From Bacillota bacterium (GTDB lineage: Bacteria > Bacillota > Clostridia > Christensenellales > SZUA-584): DNA of 64,000 nt. Both the position numbers and the translations under genes were made by a program. The notes beneath the pieces were generated by a model. It was given only the letters and a program-made list of their open reading frames with translations, did no database searches and was not told the origin of the DNA. The DNA is taken from assembly GCA_023436115.1 (NCBI GenBank), contig JAEZKQ010000002.1:1-64000 (forward strand). The letters are read 5' to 3'. This document shows, in pieces, positions 50,401 through 58,759 of the stretch (its first letter is position 1; each line of letters begins with the position of its first letter).

Positions 50401-50865
50401 GCCGCTCAGTACAAGACTCTGAATCAGCTTTTCAGGATCAAAGGTTTGGTCTTTGCGTATGGTCAAATGAGCTTCTTTGAAATCTTCGGGCGGCACAAGC
50501 CTGGCAAGCAGCGCCTCCTCGCTTATAAAAGCGACGCGTGCATTTCCGGTTAACATCGAGGAAATGCCGTGTATACGTGAGAACATGATCTCACGGCTGC
50601 GCGCCACGGAGGAGCGCAGCTGCAGCGGCCGGTGAGGGATATGAACGGCATCGTCAAGCGCCCCCGCATAAGACTCCGCCGTCTCTTCTGCGCCGCAAAT
50701 CACAATAACGCTTTTATGAAACTCTGACGAAAGTGCCGCGGCCAAATGTGGTTTTAAGCTCTCCGGTACGCCAAAAAGCGAGCAGGGAACGTTCCCTGCC
50801 CGTATCGTTTCCGTGAGTTGTAAGAACACCTCTGCCGCAGAGAGGTGCGTACCTATGTGCATCAT
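47434..50865 (-). CDS. mfd: Transcription-repair coupling factor
   Basis: A 1143-residue Mfd, full length. It has a UvrB-like N-terminal module without helicase motifs, then the RNA-polymerase-interacting CarD-like domain (KPGDIIVHDIHGKGRFLGL, near residue 475). The RecG-like translocase follows with Walker A GDVGYGKTEVAM near 618, DEEQRFGV and the TRG segment, and a C-terminal D7 domain ends it. It releases stalled RNA polymerase and recruits UvrA. It is the last gene of a glmU-HAD-pth-mfd cluster, 18 bases after pth. Confidence 0.96.
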   Translation of the reverse strand: MMHIGTHLSAAEVFLQLTETIRAGNVPCSLFGVPESLKPHLAAALSSEFHKSVIVICGAEETAESYAGALDDAVHIPHRPLQLRSSVARSREIMFSRIHGISSMLTGNARVAFISEEALLARLVPPEDFKEAHLTIRKDQTFDPEKLIQSLVLSGYERVSAVETAGQAARRGEILDVFCPGAVAPYRIDFFDTVVESIHAFDPGTQRRSRESLDNITIPPAVELVLSSAAAERGLAYLSAAKPKNPVLAQRFEDYADHLKKHRYFEDMENYAYAFCGHSLLDYLPDALVIIDDHRRIVESEKERIEDFAERLNTMIQTGAALADQHALYLPLSDTLRNHTPAIDLCSIAPSPELKAKTTLHMRAKSALSYHRKLELLKEDIKGRVTAGWRIYLACGSITRAERLSAELSDAEMSVPAIRDGRALNPGEAGAYTERLHLGFELTNEKVYYLGEHEIYGFARKHRRSSVRRQTDIFTDLKPGDIIVHDIHGKGRFLGLVTRAVQGISRDYMELEYRDGDKLFIPTDQIDRVQKYMGGENERLSKLGGREWSQTKARVKKAVKELAEDLVSIYSERLEKKGYQYGEDTLWQRQFEDSFPYEETEGQLQSIAEIKKDMQNEKVMDRLLLGDVGYGKTEVAMRACFKAVMEGRQCAVLVPTTLLARQHFYTFRERFKEFAVTIETVSRYVSASEQNRILKGIKAGTVDIVIGTHRLLSPDVKFKELGLLVIDEEQRFGVSHKERIKDIKRSVDVLTLSATPIPRTLQMALTGIRDLSVLETPPEERKAPESYVIEYSGQLLRDAIKREMDRGGQVYLVCRQIGLMDRIAMELKRNVPEARVAVAHGRMGETAMEDVMVDFLSGAYDVLLCTTIIESGIDIPNVNTVIVYEADKFGLAQLYQIKGRVGRAAKSSYAYLTYLPGTHMTPDAEKRLATIAEFTELGAGFKIAMRDLEIRGAGNLLGAEQSGQMAAVGYDMYCRMMREAVAELKGERVERPADTSVEIGLNAHVPAAYISDEIQRIEVYKKIAAIDSTRSAKQLKEEIVDRYGKMPRPVENLMLISLLKRFAARAGIISVTRSGRAFTLKYPEECVIDTDRLLHILQQHKPFAQLRSATPPFIVYKPQKSALDALLKFLNDISPCCVARAEE

Positions 50866-50883
50866 CTTTGCCTTATCACTCTG

Positions 50884-51495
50884 TTAGTTAAAGCGGCTTT
50901 GCGCGTCAAGAACCCCGTCGCTGATAATCGCTTCCACGGCATCGGCCGCTTTGGTAAGCGTATCAAACGCGGCCTGTTTGTCTGAGTATTCGCCCAGCAC
51001 ATGGTCGATAATATCGCCCTCCGGCCTGCCGATACCCACGCGCACACGAACGAATTCTTCCGTTTGCAGCTGATAGATCACAGATTTCATGCCGTTATGA
51101 GAACCTGCGCTGCCTCGGGCCTTGATGCGTATGCTGCCTGTTTTTAGATCCACATCATCATAAACCAGTATCAGCTGATCCGCACGAATGCCCAGCGCCT
51201 GAGCCATTTCTTTAACGCTTTCGCCCGATTTATTCATATATGTTTGCGGCATTGCCAACACAACACGCTTGCCGCCGATCGTGCCTTTGCCGAGTCGTGC
51301 GCTGTACGTGTGAATCCGTACAGGTATATGATGCCGCGAAGACAATATTTCAATCACATCAAAACCCGCATTATGGCGTGTATGCGCGTATTTACCTCCC
51401 GGATTTCCAAGCCCTATAATATAATAGTCGCCGCTTAAATCTGCGGAAGACTTTTTGCGAAGCTTAGCAGATCCGAATAATTTCCCTGCATGCAT
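50884..51495 (-). CDS. pth: Peptidyl-tRNA hydrolase
   Basis: A 203-residue Pth. The catalytic His and Asn lie in GLGNPGGKYAHTRHNAGFDVI. The other motifs are MPQTYMNKSGESV, VYDDVDLKTGSIRIKARGSAGSHNGMKS and the C-terminal RVGIGRPEG. It recycles tRNA from abortive peptidyl-tRNA. The ATG at 51495 has AGAGGTG 5 bases upstream. It adds about 22 residues before the usual YIIGLGNPG start and overlaps the HAD gene by 61 bases. Confidence 0.95.
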   Translation of the reverse strand: MHAGKLFGSAKLRKKSSADLSGDYYIIGLGNPGGKYAHTRHNAGFDVIEILSSRHHIPVRIHTYSARLGKGTIGGKRVVLAMPQTYMNKSGESVKEMAQALGIRADQLILVYDDVDLKTGSIRIKARGSAGSHNGMKSVIYQLQTEEFVRVRVGIGRPEGDIIDHVLGEYSDKQAAFDTLTKAADAVEAIISDGVLDAQSRFN

Positions 51496-52142
51496 TCAGG
51501 CACCTCTTTTAAGTCTCCGATCACGTGGTCAATAACCAAAAAGGCTTCGAAACCGAGCGTAACCGCGCTCAAATCATCTCGCACGTCGTTTCCCACAACG
51601 TAACATTCCTCGGCTTTGAGGCCAGTGACACCTAGCACTTCATTAAAGTATTCCAGATTTGGTTTACAAAAATGCGAATTATCGTAGTAACTGATGTATT
51701 CAAAATCATTGGGGGAGAGCCCGGCCCATTCAATACGCATGTTGGTCGCCAAAGGCGGAAACAAAGGGTTCGTGCTGAGTATAAGCCGGTAGCCCTTGTC
51801 TTTAAGCACCTTTATGGTTTCGGCAACACGCAGATCTGCGTGTGAGCTATCCTTAACTTTTATAAAATCATTCTCGTAAAAACGGTCCATATGCGCAATG
51901 ATCTGCCCGCTTTCTTTGCCGGATGCTTCGGTGACCGTTTTAAGAAAAGCATCCTTGTTGAGCATACGGCCATCATTCAGAAGCATAGCATATACGCCTT
52001 GTCCAAATGTTTTTTCTCCGTTTTCTCCTAATAAATCAAAAAAACCGCTCTTTTGTATCTGCATATAATAGGTTCTGGTAAACGTGTCCATGTCTAAAGG
52101 GAGCAGGGTGCCATCGAGATCAAAGAAGAACGCTTTCCTCAT
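51435..52142 (-). CDS. HAD-superfamily hydrolase
   Basis: A 235-residue haloacid-dehalogenase-like phosphatase. Motif I is FFDLDGTLLPLD at residue 5, motif II is LILSTNPLFP with the Thr, and motif III/IV is YVVGNDVRDDLSAV near 187, with a cap insert between I and II. Its start overlaps the glmU stop and its end overlaps pth, so translation is coupled. The substrate is unknown, perhaps a sugar or nucleotide phosphate. Confidence 0.88.
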   Translation of the reverse strand: MRKAFFFDLDGTLLPLDMDTFTRTYYMQIQKSGFFDLLGENGEKTFGQGVYAMLLNDGRMLNKDAFLKTVTEASGKESGQIIAHMDRFYENDFIKVKDSSHADLRVAETIKVLKDKGYRLILSTNPLFPPLATNMRIEWAGLSPNDFEYISYYDNSHFCKPNLEYFNEVLGVTGLKAEECYVVGNDVRDDLSAVTLGFEAFLVIDHVIGDLKEVPECMQGNYSDLLSFAKSLPQI

Positions 52143-53512
52143 TCGCCCCTCCTAGCTTTGGCCCATCCCTCAATGACTGTCTGACGGCTTCGGGCTATGC
52201 ACAGGGCATCTTCCTGCACATCTTTTGTGACTGTGGAGCCCGCTGCGATATATGCTCCGTCTCCCACGGTGACTGGCGCAACTAAATTGGCATTGCATCC
52301 CACAAAAGCGTTTTTACCCACAATGGTTTTAGACTTTTTCTTACCATCGTAGTTCACAAACACCACGCCGCAGCCGATATTGGATTTTTCGCCGATTTCA
52401 CCGTCACCGATGTAGGACAGATGCGAGACTTTTGCGCCATCCCTGATCACGGAATTCTTCACTTCCACAAAGTCGCCCACGCGACAGCCGTTACCCACGA
52501 TGCTGCCCGGACGCAGATACGCATAGGGCCCAATCGTGGAGTTTTCGCCTACGGAAGAATTCAAAACAACGCTGTTTTGCACCTTGGTCAGCGCGCCGAT
52601 GGTGCTGTCCGCAATGCGGCTGCCCGGATAGAGCACAGCCCCTTCGCCAATGATGGTCTTTCCCTCAAGCGTAACACCCGGGTAGACCACCGCATCTTGG
52701 CCGATGGATACGCCGGCATCGATATAAGTGCTGTCCGGATCGATGATCGTGACACCGGAGAGCATGAGGTTGCGGTTAATCCGGCAGCGCAGCTTGGCAG
52801 CGGCGTCGGCAAGCTGAACACGGTCGTTAACACCTATACATTCATCCGTGTTGCCGCAGTTCACGGCTTCAATGCGATGCCCGGCTTTCGAAATATATTC
52901 AATACAATCGGTCAGATAATACTCGCCCTGAACGTTGTTGGGTTGTAAGCATTTGAGCGCGTCACGCAGCAGCGGCAGAGAAAAACAATACACCGACAGA
53001 TTGATTTCACGGATCTTGCGTTGCGGCTCGGTTGCATCTTTGTGCTCAACAATGCAGGATACGCTCCCATCATTGCCGCGCACGATACGACCATAACCCG
53101 TCGCATCATCAACAACGGCTGTGAGCAGGCATGCTCCCAGTTTTTCTTCTGCGGTTTTGTTAACCAAAGCACTTAAGGTTTCGGCTTGTATCAGCGGCAT
53201 GTCTCCTGCCACAACAAGCGCATAACCGTCTCCTGTTAAATAGTCCTTGGCAGCCATTACGGCATGGCCCGACCCGAGCGGCTGTTCCTGTACCGCATAG
53301 AAAACGCTGTCGGCAAAATAATCTTTCACCGCATCCGCGTTTTTTCCGATGACGAGCACAGCTTTCTGTCCTGTGGCCTGTGATGCCGCATCCACGACCC
53401 ATTGCGCAAGCGCCTTGCCTGCCGCCTGATGAAGCACCTTGGGTGTTGCTGATTTCATTCTTTTGCCTTCTCCGGCAGCCAGTATAACGGCTATGCAATT
53501 CGTATTCATCAT
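52139..53512 (-). CDS. glmU: Bifunctional UDP-N-acetylglucosamine pyrophosphorylase / glucosamine-1-phosphate acetyltransferase
   Basis: A 457-residue GlmU, the normal length. The N-terminal nucleotidyltransferase starts AVILAAGEGKRMKSATPKVLH. The linker leads to a left-handed beta helix with hexapeptide repeats, VFVNYDGKKK and the acetyltransferase loop GRSRQT-like end (IARSRQTVIEGWAKARR). It makes UDP-GlcNAc for the wall. The start is the first of two ATG codons (53512), with TTGGAG 6 bases upstream. It is the first gene of the cluster with HAD, pth and mfd. Confidence 0.95.
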   Translation of the reverse strand: MMNTNCIAVILAAGEGKRMKSATPKVLHQAAGKALAQWVVDAASQATGQKAVLVIGKNADAVKDYFADSVFYAVQEQPLGSGHAVMAAKDYLTGDGYALVVAGDMPLIQAETLSALVNKTAEEKLGACLLTAVVDDATGYGRIVRGNDGSVSCIVEHKDATEPQRKIREINLSVYCFSLPLLRDALKCLQPNNVQGEYYLTDCIEYISKAGHRIEAVNCGNTDECIGVNDRVQLADAAAKLRCRINRNLMLSGVTIIDPDSTYIDAGVSIGQDAVVYPGVTLEGKTIIGEGAVLYPGSRIADSTIGALTKVQNSVVLNSSVGENSTIGPYAYLRPGSIVGNGCRVGDFVEVKNSVIRDGAKVSHLSYIGDGEIGEKSNIGCGVVFVNYDGKKKSKTIVGKNAFVGCNANLVAPVTVGDGAYIAAGSTVTKDVQEDALCIARSRQTVIEGWAKARRGE

Positions 53513-53552
53513 AGTATCTCCAAATATTGATAGATTCACATAAACAATATAG

Positions 53553-53581
53553 ATATTATTCTTTTGGGTCGTATGTGTCAA
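53553..53581 (-). promoter_or_regulatory. Promoter of the glmU-HAD-pth-mfd operon
   Basis: On the minus strand TTGACA (53581-53576) and TAATAT (53558-53553) are 17 bases apart, about 40 bases before the glmU start. Confidence 0.75.
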
Positions 53582-53604
53582 CATACGTCCGTCCCTACGC
53601 CACG

Positions 53605-53636
53605 CAAAAAACGGCCATATTGCAGGCCGCTTTTTA
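53605..53636 (-). terminator. Terminator of pfkA
   Basis: On the minus strand AGCGGCC pairs with GGCCGTTTTTT across an 8-base loop, directly after the pfkA stop. Confidence 0.85.
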
Positions 53637-53639
53637 TGT

Positions 53640-54701
53640 TTAGTTTGTTTCGCCGAAGCTTAGGCCGATCTCACGGCCCACCCGCAGCAGATCTGCATCA
53701 AGCGGAATTGTTTTTGTTTTCCCGGCCACGTCTTTTATAAGGTTCGACGTGACCACACCGTTTTTAACGGCCACTGTATGGCCGAATTGACGCTGCTGTA
53801 TAAGCTTGGCCGCATACACACCCATCTCAGTGGCGAGCACACGGTCGTAAGGGCAGGGTGCGCCGCCGCGCTGATAATGCCCGGGAACAACAACACGTGT
53901 GTCGATATCCAGAACGTTATTGAGTTCGTCAGCGAGCTTATAGCCGATGGAATAATGCTTGCCTTTAAGATCCTGATCTTCCGCATCCGTGATGCTGCGC
54001 GCACCCTCGGCTACTGCAATAATGGAAAAATGCTTGCCGCGCTCGTAGCGGTCGTTAATGACATCGGCAACAGCATTAATGTCGTAGGGGATTTCAGGCA
54101 GGAGAATCACGTCTGCGCCGCTTCCGATACCCGCGCTCAATGTCAGCCAGCCCGCTGTGTTGCCCATGAGCTCCACGATCATGACGCGCGAGTGGGAATA
54201 CGCGGTCGTATGGACTTTATCGATAACGTCTGTGGCAATGTCTACTGCGCTTTGAAAACCAAATGTGATGTCGGTGCCCCAGATATCGTTGTCAATCGTT
54301 TTGGGCAGACCGATCACATTGAGCCCGTGGTCGGCCAATAGACCTGCCGCTGTATGCGTGCCGTTGCCGCCAATCGTTACAAGACAATCGAGCTCCATCT
54401 TCTCATAATTCTTGGACATCGCCTTAAACGCATCCAAAAACTTACCTGAATTTTGGCGCAGCGTTTTATCACGCTGCCGCGAGGTGCGCAGTATGGTGCC
54501 GCCAAGTGTGAGTATACCGGAAAACTCTTCTTTGCTCATTGTCCGGTAAGTGGCGTCGATGAGCCCCCCGAAGCCATCCAGAATGCCGACGATCTCCGCA
54601 TCGCCCAAGAGCTGATAAGATGCCTTGGCCACACCGCGGATTGCGGCGTTAAGACCGGGGCAATCGCCGCCGCTCGTGAGTATGCCAATACGTTGAGTCA
54701 T
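53640..54701 (-). CDS. pfkA: 6-phosphofructokinase
   Basis: A 353-residue PFK. The N-terminal GILTSGGDCPGLNAAIRG is followed by the GGNGTHTAAG phosphate-donor loop near residue 100, the catalytic PKTIDNDIWGTD near 121, and VELMGNTAGWL near 161 with the substrate Arg. Gly in GGNGT is typical of ATP users, while Lys in PKTIDND (Gly in classical ATP-PFK) is typical of the mixed-substrate, PPi-like subgroup. This combination is found in ATP-dependent enzymes of that group. GGAGG precedes the ATG at 54701; an earlier reading adds 35 unrelated residues. Confidence 0.92.
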   Translation of the reverse strand: MTQRIGILTSGGDCPGLNAAIRGVAKASYQLLGDAEIVGILDGFGGLIDATYRTMSKEEFSGILTLGGTILRTSRQRDKTLRQNSGKFLDAFKAMSKNYEKMELDCLVTIGGNGTHTAAGLLADHGLNVIGLPKTIDNDIWGTDITFGFQSAVDIATDVIDKVHTTAYSHSRVMIVELMGNTAGWLTLSAGIGSGADVILLPEIPYDINAVADVINDRYERGKHFSIIAVAEGARSITDAEDQDLKGKHYSIGYKLADELNNVLDIDTRVVVPGHYQRGGAPCPYDRVLATEMGVYAAKLIQQRQFGHTVAVKNGVVTSNLIKDVAGKTKTIPLDADLLRVGREIGLSFGETN

Positions 54702-54753
54702 GATGTTTCCTCCGTTTATATGTGAAAGTTTTTTAGTTTCTAGATATGCGATT

Positions 54754-54782
54754 AGTATACACCAATACGGCATGTCTTTCAA
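54754..54782 (-). promoter_or_regulatory. Promoter of pfkA
   Basis: On the minus strand TTGAAA (54782-54777) and TATACT (54759-54754) with 17-base spacing, about 50 bases before the start codon. Confidence 0.75.
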
Positions 54783-54804
54783 TAATAGGCAATTTGAGAA
54801 AGAC

Positions 54805-54841
54805 AAATAAAAAGCGGCACATCATGACATCTGTGCCGCTA
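54805..54841 (-). terminator. Terminator of the zinc-ribbon membrane protein gene
   Basis: AGCGGCACA and TGTGCCGCT form a perfect 9-bp stem with a 10-base loop, followed on the minus strand by TTTTTATTT. Confidence 0.85.
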
Positions 54842-54870
54842 AGTACATCCATCCGGTCTACAGCCTCGAT

Positions 54871-56298
54871 TTAATTGACACGAATAATGCCTGGCAGTGA
54901 AGACATATTGCCCAGATCAGAGATAGCTGCGCCATTTGTATTCATCTCAAAACGACTGTCGTCTTTAACAGCGTCCTTTGGCATACCAATGGAAATGGCG
55001 CCTTCGTAAGCAACACTGATAGACATCTCGGCAGAGGTTATATCCATCGCGCCAGATAAATGGCCGTCTGATATTTGCTGATCGCCGATAATTGTGATCT
55101 CATCCGAACCGGGCACGCTGATCGTTCCTTTGAAATCGAATCCGTTGGCTGCTTTTGTTAGCAACAGCTCCATCTTAGCTGTTTCGCCGTCCGCGGTTAT
55201 TTCAAGGCTCAACTCTCTTTCATCGCCTTTGTTTTCAGAGCTGAATGTAGCCTCAAAAACCTGACTGCCCGATTCCTCGAAAACAATCTCCATATTGTCG
55301 GGCTTGCCGCCGTTGTATTCAACCGTCCAGACAAGCTCAAAATCGGAATCGCTCAGCATAGGTGCTGCCAGAGAAATAATATTCGACATATCATATGAAT
55401 AGCCCGAGATTTCCTTGATAATATCGCTCAACGCGTCATTTAATTCTTTATCATCTTCAAGCTTATCCGCAAATACATCCAGTGCTTCCGAGAGCGCATG
55501 ACCATCCAGTGTCAGCGTGGTCTCTTTTGCACTTTTTTCAAAGCATTTTTCGTCGATACTATTCAAGAGCATTTCAGAGAGCTTCAGATAATCAATCTGT
55601 GAATTCTTATCGCTATTAAAAAGTGAGGCGATTCTTTCTTTGAGCGACATGGGCTTTGAAAGGTCGGCATCGGTATCAAACCGCAAACCGCTGACTGTGC
55701 CGTCCTGATCGGCATATAAAACATCATCAAGCAGCAGCATCTTAACTGTACTTCCCAAGGGTTCCATATCCGAGAAGTATTCTGCAAACTCACTGTTGCT
55801 GTAATCAGAAGATGTGGTGATATTTAAGCCCAACGCAGCTTCGTCATAGGCCGCATCCAAATCTATATTCGTTTTAATGCCTGAAAGTTCAGTTGTATAA
55901 GCGAGCTGCATGTCGAAAGGCTTCTCAAGTATTTCGCTGGTGATTTTGTCATTCGGCAGACCGTCAAAAGCGTTAGAAAAAACGCCCACGACATCATTCG
56001 CGAAACGTGTTTGCGTGGTATTACCGCTGAAGGGAAAGCCGCTTCCGCCCGGAGTAAACACAACAAAGATGAGTACAGCGGCGACAGCCAATGCGGCAAC
56101 AACGCCAATCATCACCCATAAAAGCGCCTTGCTTTTCTTTTTAGGCTGGGGCGGCTGTGCATATCCATAAGATTGATCCATAATCGGCGGCACAATGGAC
56201 GATACGTCGGGGGTGGGTTCAGATTTGATTTTTGATCCGCAGTTTGTGCAAAAAAAGCTGCCTTCGGGCAGTTGTGCACCGCATTTTGTACAAAACAT
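54871..56298 (-). CDS. Zinc-ribbon membrane protein of unknown function
   Basis: A 475-residue protein. Residues 1-24 are a zinc ribbon (CTKCG and CTNCG pairs), then a Pro/Ser linker and one membrane helix (about 58-83). A large beta-rich outer domain with many Asp/Ser/Thr follows (DITTSSDYSNSEFAEYF, TLTLDGHALSEALDVFADKLE). Related zinc-ribbon/one-helix proteins are common in Clostridia and mostly uncharacterised; the outer part resembles DUF6583-like or lipoprotein-like sensor domains only loosely. It is monocistronic. Confidence 0.7.
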   Translation of the reverse strand: MFCTKCGAQLPEGSFFCTNCGSKIKSEPTPDVSSIVPPIMDQSYGYAQPPQPKKKSKALLWVMIGVVAALAVAAVLIFVVFTPGGSGFPFSGNTTQTRFANDVVGVFSNAFDGLPNDKITSEILEKPFDMQLAYTTELSGIKTNIDLDAAYDEAALGLNITTSSDYSNSEFAEYFSDMEPLGSTVKMLLLDDVLYADQDGTVSGLRFDTDADLSKPMSLKERIASLFNSDKNSQIDYLKLSEMLLNSIDEKCFEKSAKETTLTLDGHALSEALDVFADKLEDDKELNDALSDIIKEISGYSYDMSNIISLAAPMLSDSDFELVWTVEYNGGKPDNMEIVFEESGSQVFEATFSSENKGDERELSLEITADGETAKMELLLTKAANGFDFKGTISVPGSDEITIIGDQQISDGHLSGAMDITSAEMSISVAYEGAISIGMPKDAVKDDSRFEMNTNGAAISDLGNMSSLPGIIRVN

Positions 56299-56484
56299 CT
56301 CGTTCCTCCATTATTGTGATCGTATACACGTTATTCATAATCATACTACTGATTGTGTCATTTTACCACACCATCATTAGCTAATCGATTAAATATATAT
56401 ATTTTTTTGCAAAATATATACTGATTACTCTTCGTATTGACCATATGTTTGTTTGTATGCTATGCTGTATCAAAAGTAAATGCC

Positions 56485-56690
56485 ACGAACTGGTGCCCCT
56501 TTTTGTTAGGGGATAATAGGGAAAACGGTGAAATGCCGTTGCAGCCCCCGCTACCGTATGGCCGACTGCGTTAAACACAATGCCACTGAAAGCTTCAGTT
56601 TTTGGGAAGGCGTTTTCGCGGAATGAAGCCGAGCCGGTAAACCTGCCAGCTGAGTGTTTTGTCGGAATTTCTTCGGAGGGAAGGATGCAG
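56485..56690 (+). ncRNA. Cobalamin (adenosylcobalamin) riboswitch
   Basis: The conserved blocks occur in order: GGTGCC near 56492, ATAATAGGGAA near 56514, the B12 box GCAGCCCCCGCTACCGT at about 56541, GCCACTG near 56582, TTTTGGGAAGGCG near 56599, and ATGAAGCCGAGCCGGTAAACCTGCC around 56623-56646. It controls the BtuFCD importer downstream, most probably by transcription termination at 56715-56746. Confidence 0.95.
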
Positions 56691-56714
56691 ACGGCCGCCA
56701 TACGCATGCGGATT

Positions 56715-56746
56715 ACGCCTTAAGCATCAACGCTTCAGGCGTTTTT
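56715..56746 (+). terminator. Riboswitch expression-platform terminator
   Basis: ACGCCT-T-AAGC (56715-56725) pairs with GCTT-C-AGGCGT (56732-56742), followed by T4. It lies between the cobalamin aptamer and btuF, so it should form when cobalamin is bound. Confidence 0.8.
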
Positions 56747-56804
56747 GTTTAGCTCATGATTCTTCACTCCGTAAGGGAAATATAATATTCGGAGGAAAAA
56801 CGAA

Positions 56805-57743
56805 ATGAAAAGACTTTTTATGCTGCTTATTACAGCAGTGCTTCTCGTAGGGCTGCTCGCAGGCTGCACCTCAAACAGCACACCGGATGCGCAGCAAACG
56901 CCTGTCCCCAAGGACATAATGGAAGAGAACGTGGATGCTATGGGGCAGGAAGTTGAATCGGCAGTCGGCACACGGGAACTCACTATTGTATCCACGGCCC
57001 CCAGCGCCACCGAGATACTGTTTGCGCTCGGATGCGGCAACAGTATTGTGGGCATCGATATAAGCTCCACTTACCCTGAGGAAACGGCGAATATTGAAGT
57101 GGTGGGGGATTTCAACGGTTTTGATATCGAGAAGGTGATCGCGCTTAATCCCACAGTCGTATTTGCGGGCAATGGTTTGCAGCATGAGGATATCGCCACG
57201 CTCAAGGAAGCGGGTCTCAATGTTGTCGCGGTGGAAGCCACGTATTATGAGGATATTGCAAAGAGCATCACGATGATTGGTAAAGTGGTAGGCAAGGATA
57301 AGGAAGCGGCGGCCCTTAACGCGCAGATTGCCGATGTGGAAGCGGCTGTGAAAGAAAAGGCTGCCACGTTAACGAAAAAGCCATCCGTTTACTACGTCAT
57401 GGGTATCGGCGAATATGGCAACTGGACATCCGGAGAGGGCAGCTTTATCAACAGCATTATCGAAATGGCTGGCGGTGTCCCTGTCACGGCAGGTATGAAT
57501 CCCGAATGGCTGGATTATTCCGTGGAAGAACTGGTGATAAAAGACCCCGACATTTTGCTTGTGTCCAGCGGGATAGCCGAGACGGATCTTGTATCGGCGG
57601 TGGGTTATAGTGATTTGACTGCGGTCAAGCAAGCCCATTATTACTTTATCACACCCGACATTATCGAGCGGCCGGGCCCTCGGATCACCGAAGCGTTATG
57701 CCAATTACAGGGCAACATTGAAAGCTATCTGGCAGGAGAATAG
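56805..57743 (+). CDS. btuF: Cobalamin ABC transporter substrate-binding lipoprotein
   Basis: A 312-residue lipoprotein (MKRLFMLLITAVLLVGLLAGC, lipobox end at residue 21) with a Peripla_BP_2 (BtuF/FhuD) fold. IVSTAPSATEILFALGCGNSIVGID is near residue 64, TVVFAGNGLQHEDIATLKEAGLNVV near 124, and a long central helix follows. The riboswitch upstream supports cobalamin or a cobinamide precursor rather than iron-siderophore. GGAGGA precedes the ATG. Confidence 0.9.
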   Translation: MKRLFMLLITAVLLVGLLAGCTSNSTPDAQQTPVPKDIMEENVDAMGQEVESAVGTRELTIVSTAPSATEILFALGCGNSIVGIDISSTYPEETANIEVVGDFNGFDIEKVIALNPTVVFAGNGLQHEDIATLKEAGLNVVAVEATYYEDIAKSITMIGKVVGKDKEAAALNAQIADVEAAVKEKAATLTKKPSVYYVMGIGEYGNWTSGEGSFINSIIEMAGGVPVTAGMNPEWLDYSVEELVIKDPDILLVSSGIAETDLVSAVGYSDLTAVKQAHYYFITPDIIERPGPRITEALCQLQGNIESYLAGE

Positions 57744-57745
57744 TA

Positions 57746-58759
57746 TTGAAAAAGCTGAGTCATCAAAAAGCTCGATTGACAGCAGTCGTGATGGTGCCGC
57801 TTGGCATCATCGCGGTTTTGTCTGCCTTTTTATTCGGGAGCTCGGGGGTCAGCCTTGGAGAGCTTTTCAACCTGTTTGGCGGAACGGCGCAGCCGAGCAC
57901 CGCGATTATTTTTTTCACCCTGCGGCTGCCTAGGGCGCTGTTGGCGTTCATTTCAGGAGGCGCACTGGGTATATCGGGCGCGTGTTTGCAGGGCATGTTC
58001 AAAAACCCTATGGCGGATTCTTACGTGATCGGTGTCAGTTCCGGCGCAGCTCTGGGAGCCACGGTTGCGCTGGCCTTTGGCGTAACAACCACCTTTTTAG
58101 GCTTTGGGGCGGTCAGTCTGTTCGCTTTCCTAGGTGCGCTGCTTGCCGTGATGGCGGTATACCGCCTCGCAAAGGCGCATGGCAAGGTGTCCACATTTTC
58201 GCTGCTGCTTGCGGGTATCGCCATCAGTACACTTTGCTCGGCACTTGTTTATTGTCTTATGATCATGTTCCGCGACAAGATGGAGCATATCGTGATGTGG
58301 ACTATGGGCAGCTTTTCATCGGCATCGTGGGAAAAGGTATACACAGCCGGACCATTTATGCTGATTTCCAGCGCAATGTGTTTGTTTTTCGCCCGTGATT
58401 TAAACATTATGCTGCAAGGAGACGAAGCGGCGCGTCATCTTGGTGTGGACGCGGGCAGCGTCAGATTCCGCCTGATACTTCTCACCACAGTGGCAGCATC
58501 ATGTGCGGTGTCGGTCAGCGGTATAATCGGTTTTGTCGGTCTCATCATACCGCATATCATGCGGCTGATATTGGGGCCGGACCATAAGAAACTGCTCGTT
58601 TTTTCATTCTTCGGTGGCGGCATATTTTTGCTTATTGCCGATACATTATCAAGGCTGGTGCTTGATAACCAGGAGATACCGGTGGGCGTTATTACGGCGT
58701 TGATCGGCGTGCCCTTTTTCCTTGTGCTGCTACGGCGGGGAAGGAGCGTCAAACGATGA
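57746..58759 (+). CDS. btuC: Cobalamin ABC transporter permease
   Basis: A 337-residue FecCD-family permease with about ten helices. It has LRLPRALLAFISGGALGISGACLQGMFKNPMADSYVIGVSSGAALGA near residue 50, and IIGFVGLIIPHIMRLILGPDHKKLL, the ATPase-contact loop, near 252. The TTG start follows GGAG with 6-base spacing and lies 2 bases after the btuF stop. Confidence 0.9.
   Translation: MKKLSHQKARLTAVVMVPLGIIAVLSAFLFGSSGVSLGELFNLFGGTAQPSTAIIFFTLRLPRALLAFISGGALGISGACLQGMFKNPMADSYVIGVSSGAALGATVALAFGVTTTFLGFGAVSLFAFLGALLAVMAVYRLAKAHGKVSTFSLLLAGIAISTLCSALVYCLMIMFRDKMEHIVMWTMGSFSSASWEKVYTAGPFMLISSAMCLFFARDLNIMLQGDEAARHLGVDAGSVRFRLILLTTVAASCAVSVSGIIGFVGLIIPHIMRLILGPDHKKLLVFSFFGGGIFLLIADTLSRLVLDNQEIPVGVITALIGVPFFLVLLRRGRSVKR

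Larger units (their letters stand above)
56299..56804. promoter_or_regulatory. Intergenic region carrying the cobalamin riboswitch
   Basis: The left third is AT-rich and serves the two divergent genes. TTGACC (56437-56442) and TATGCT (56461-56466), spacing 18, are the likely riboswitch promoter. The rest is the riboswitch and its terminator, listed separately. Confidence 0.6.
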
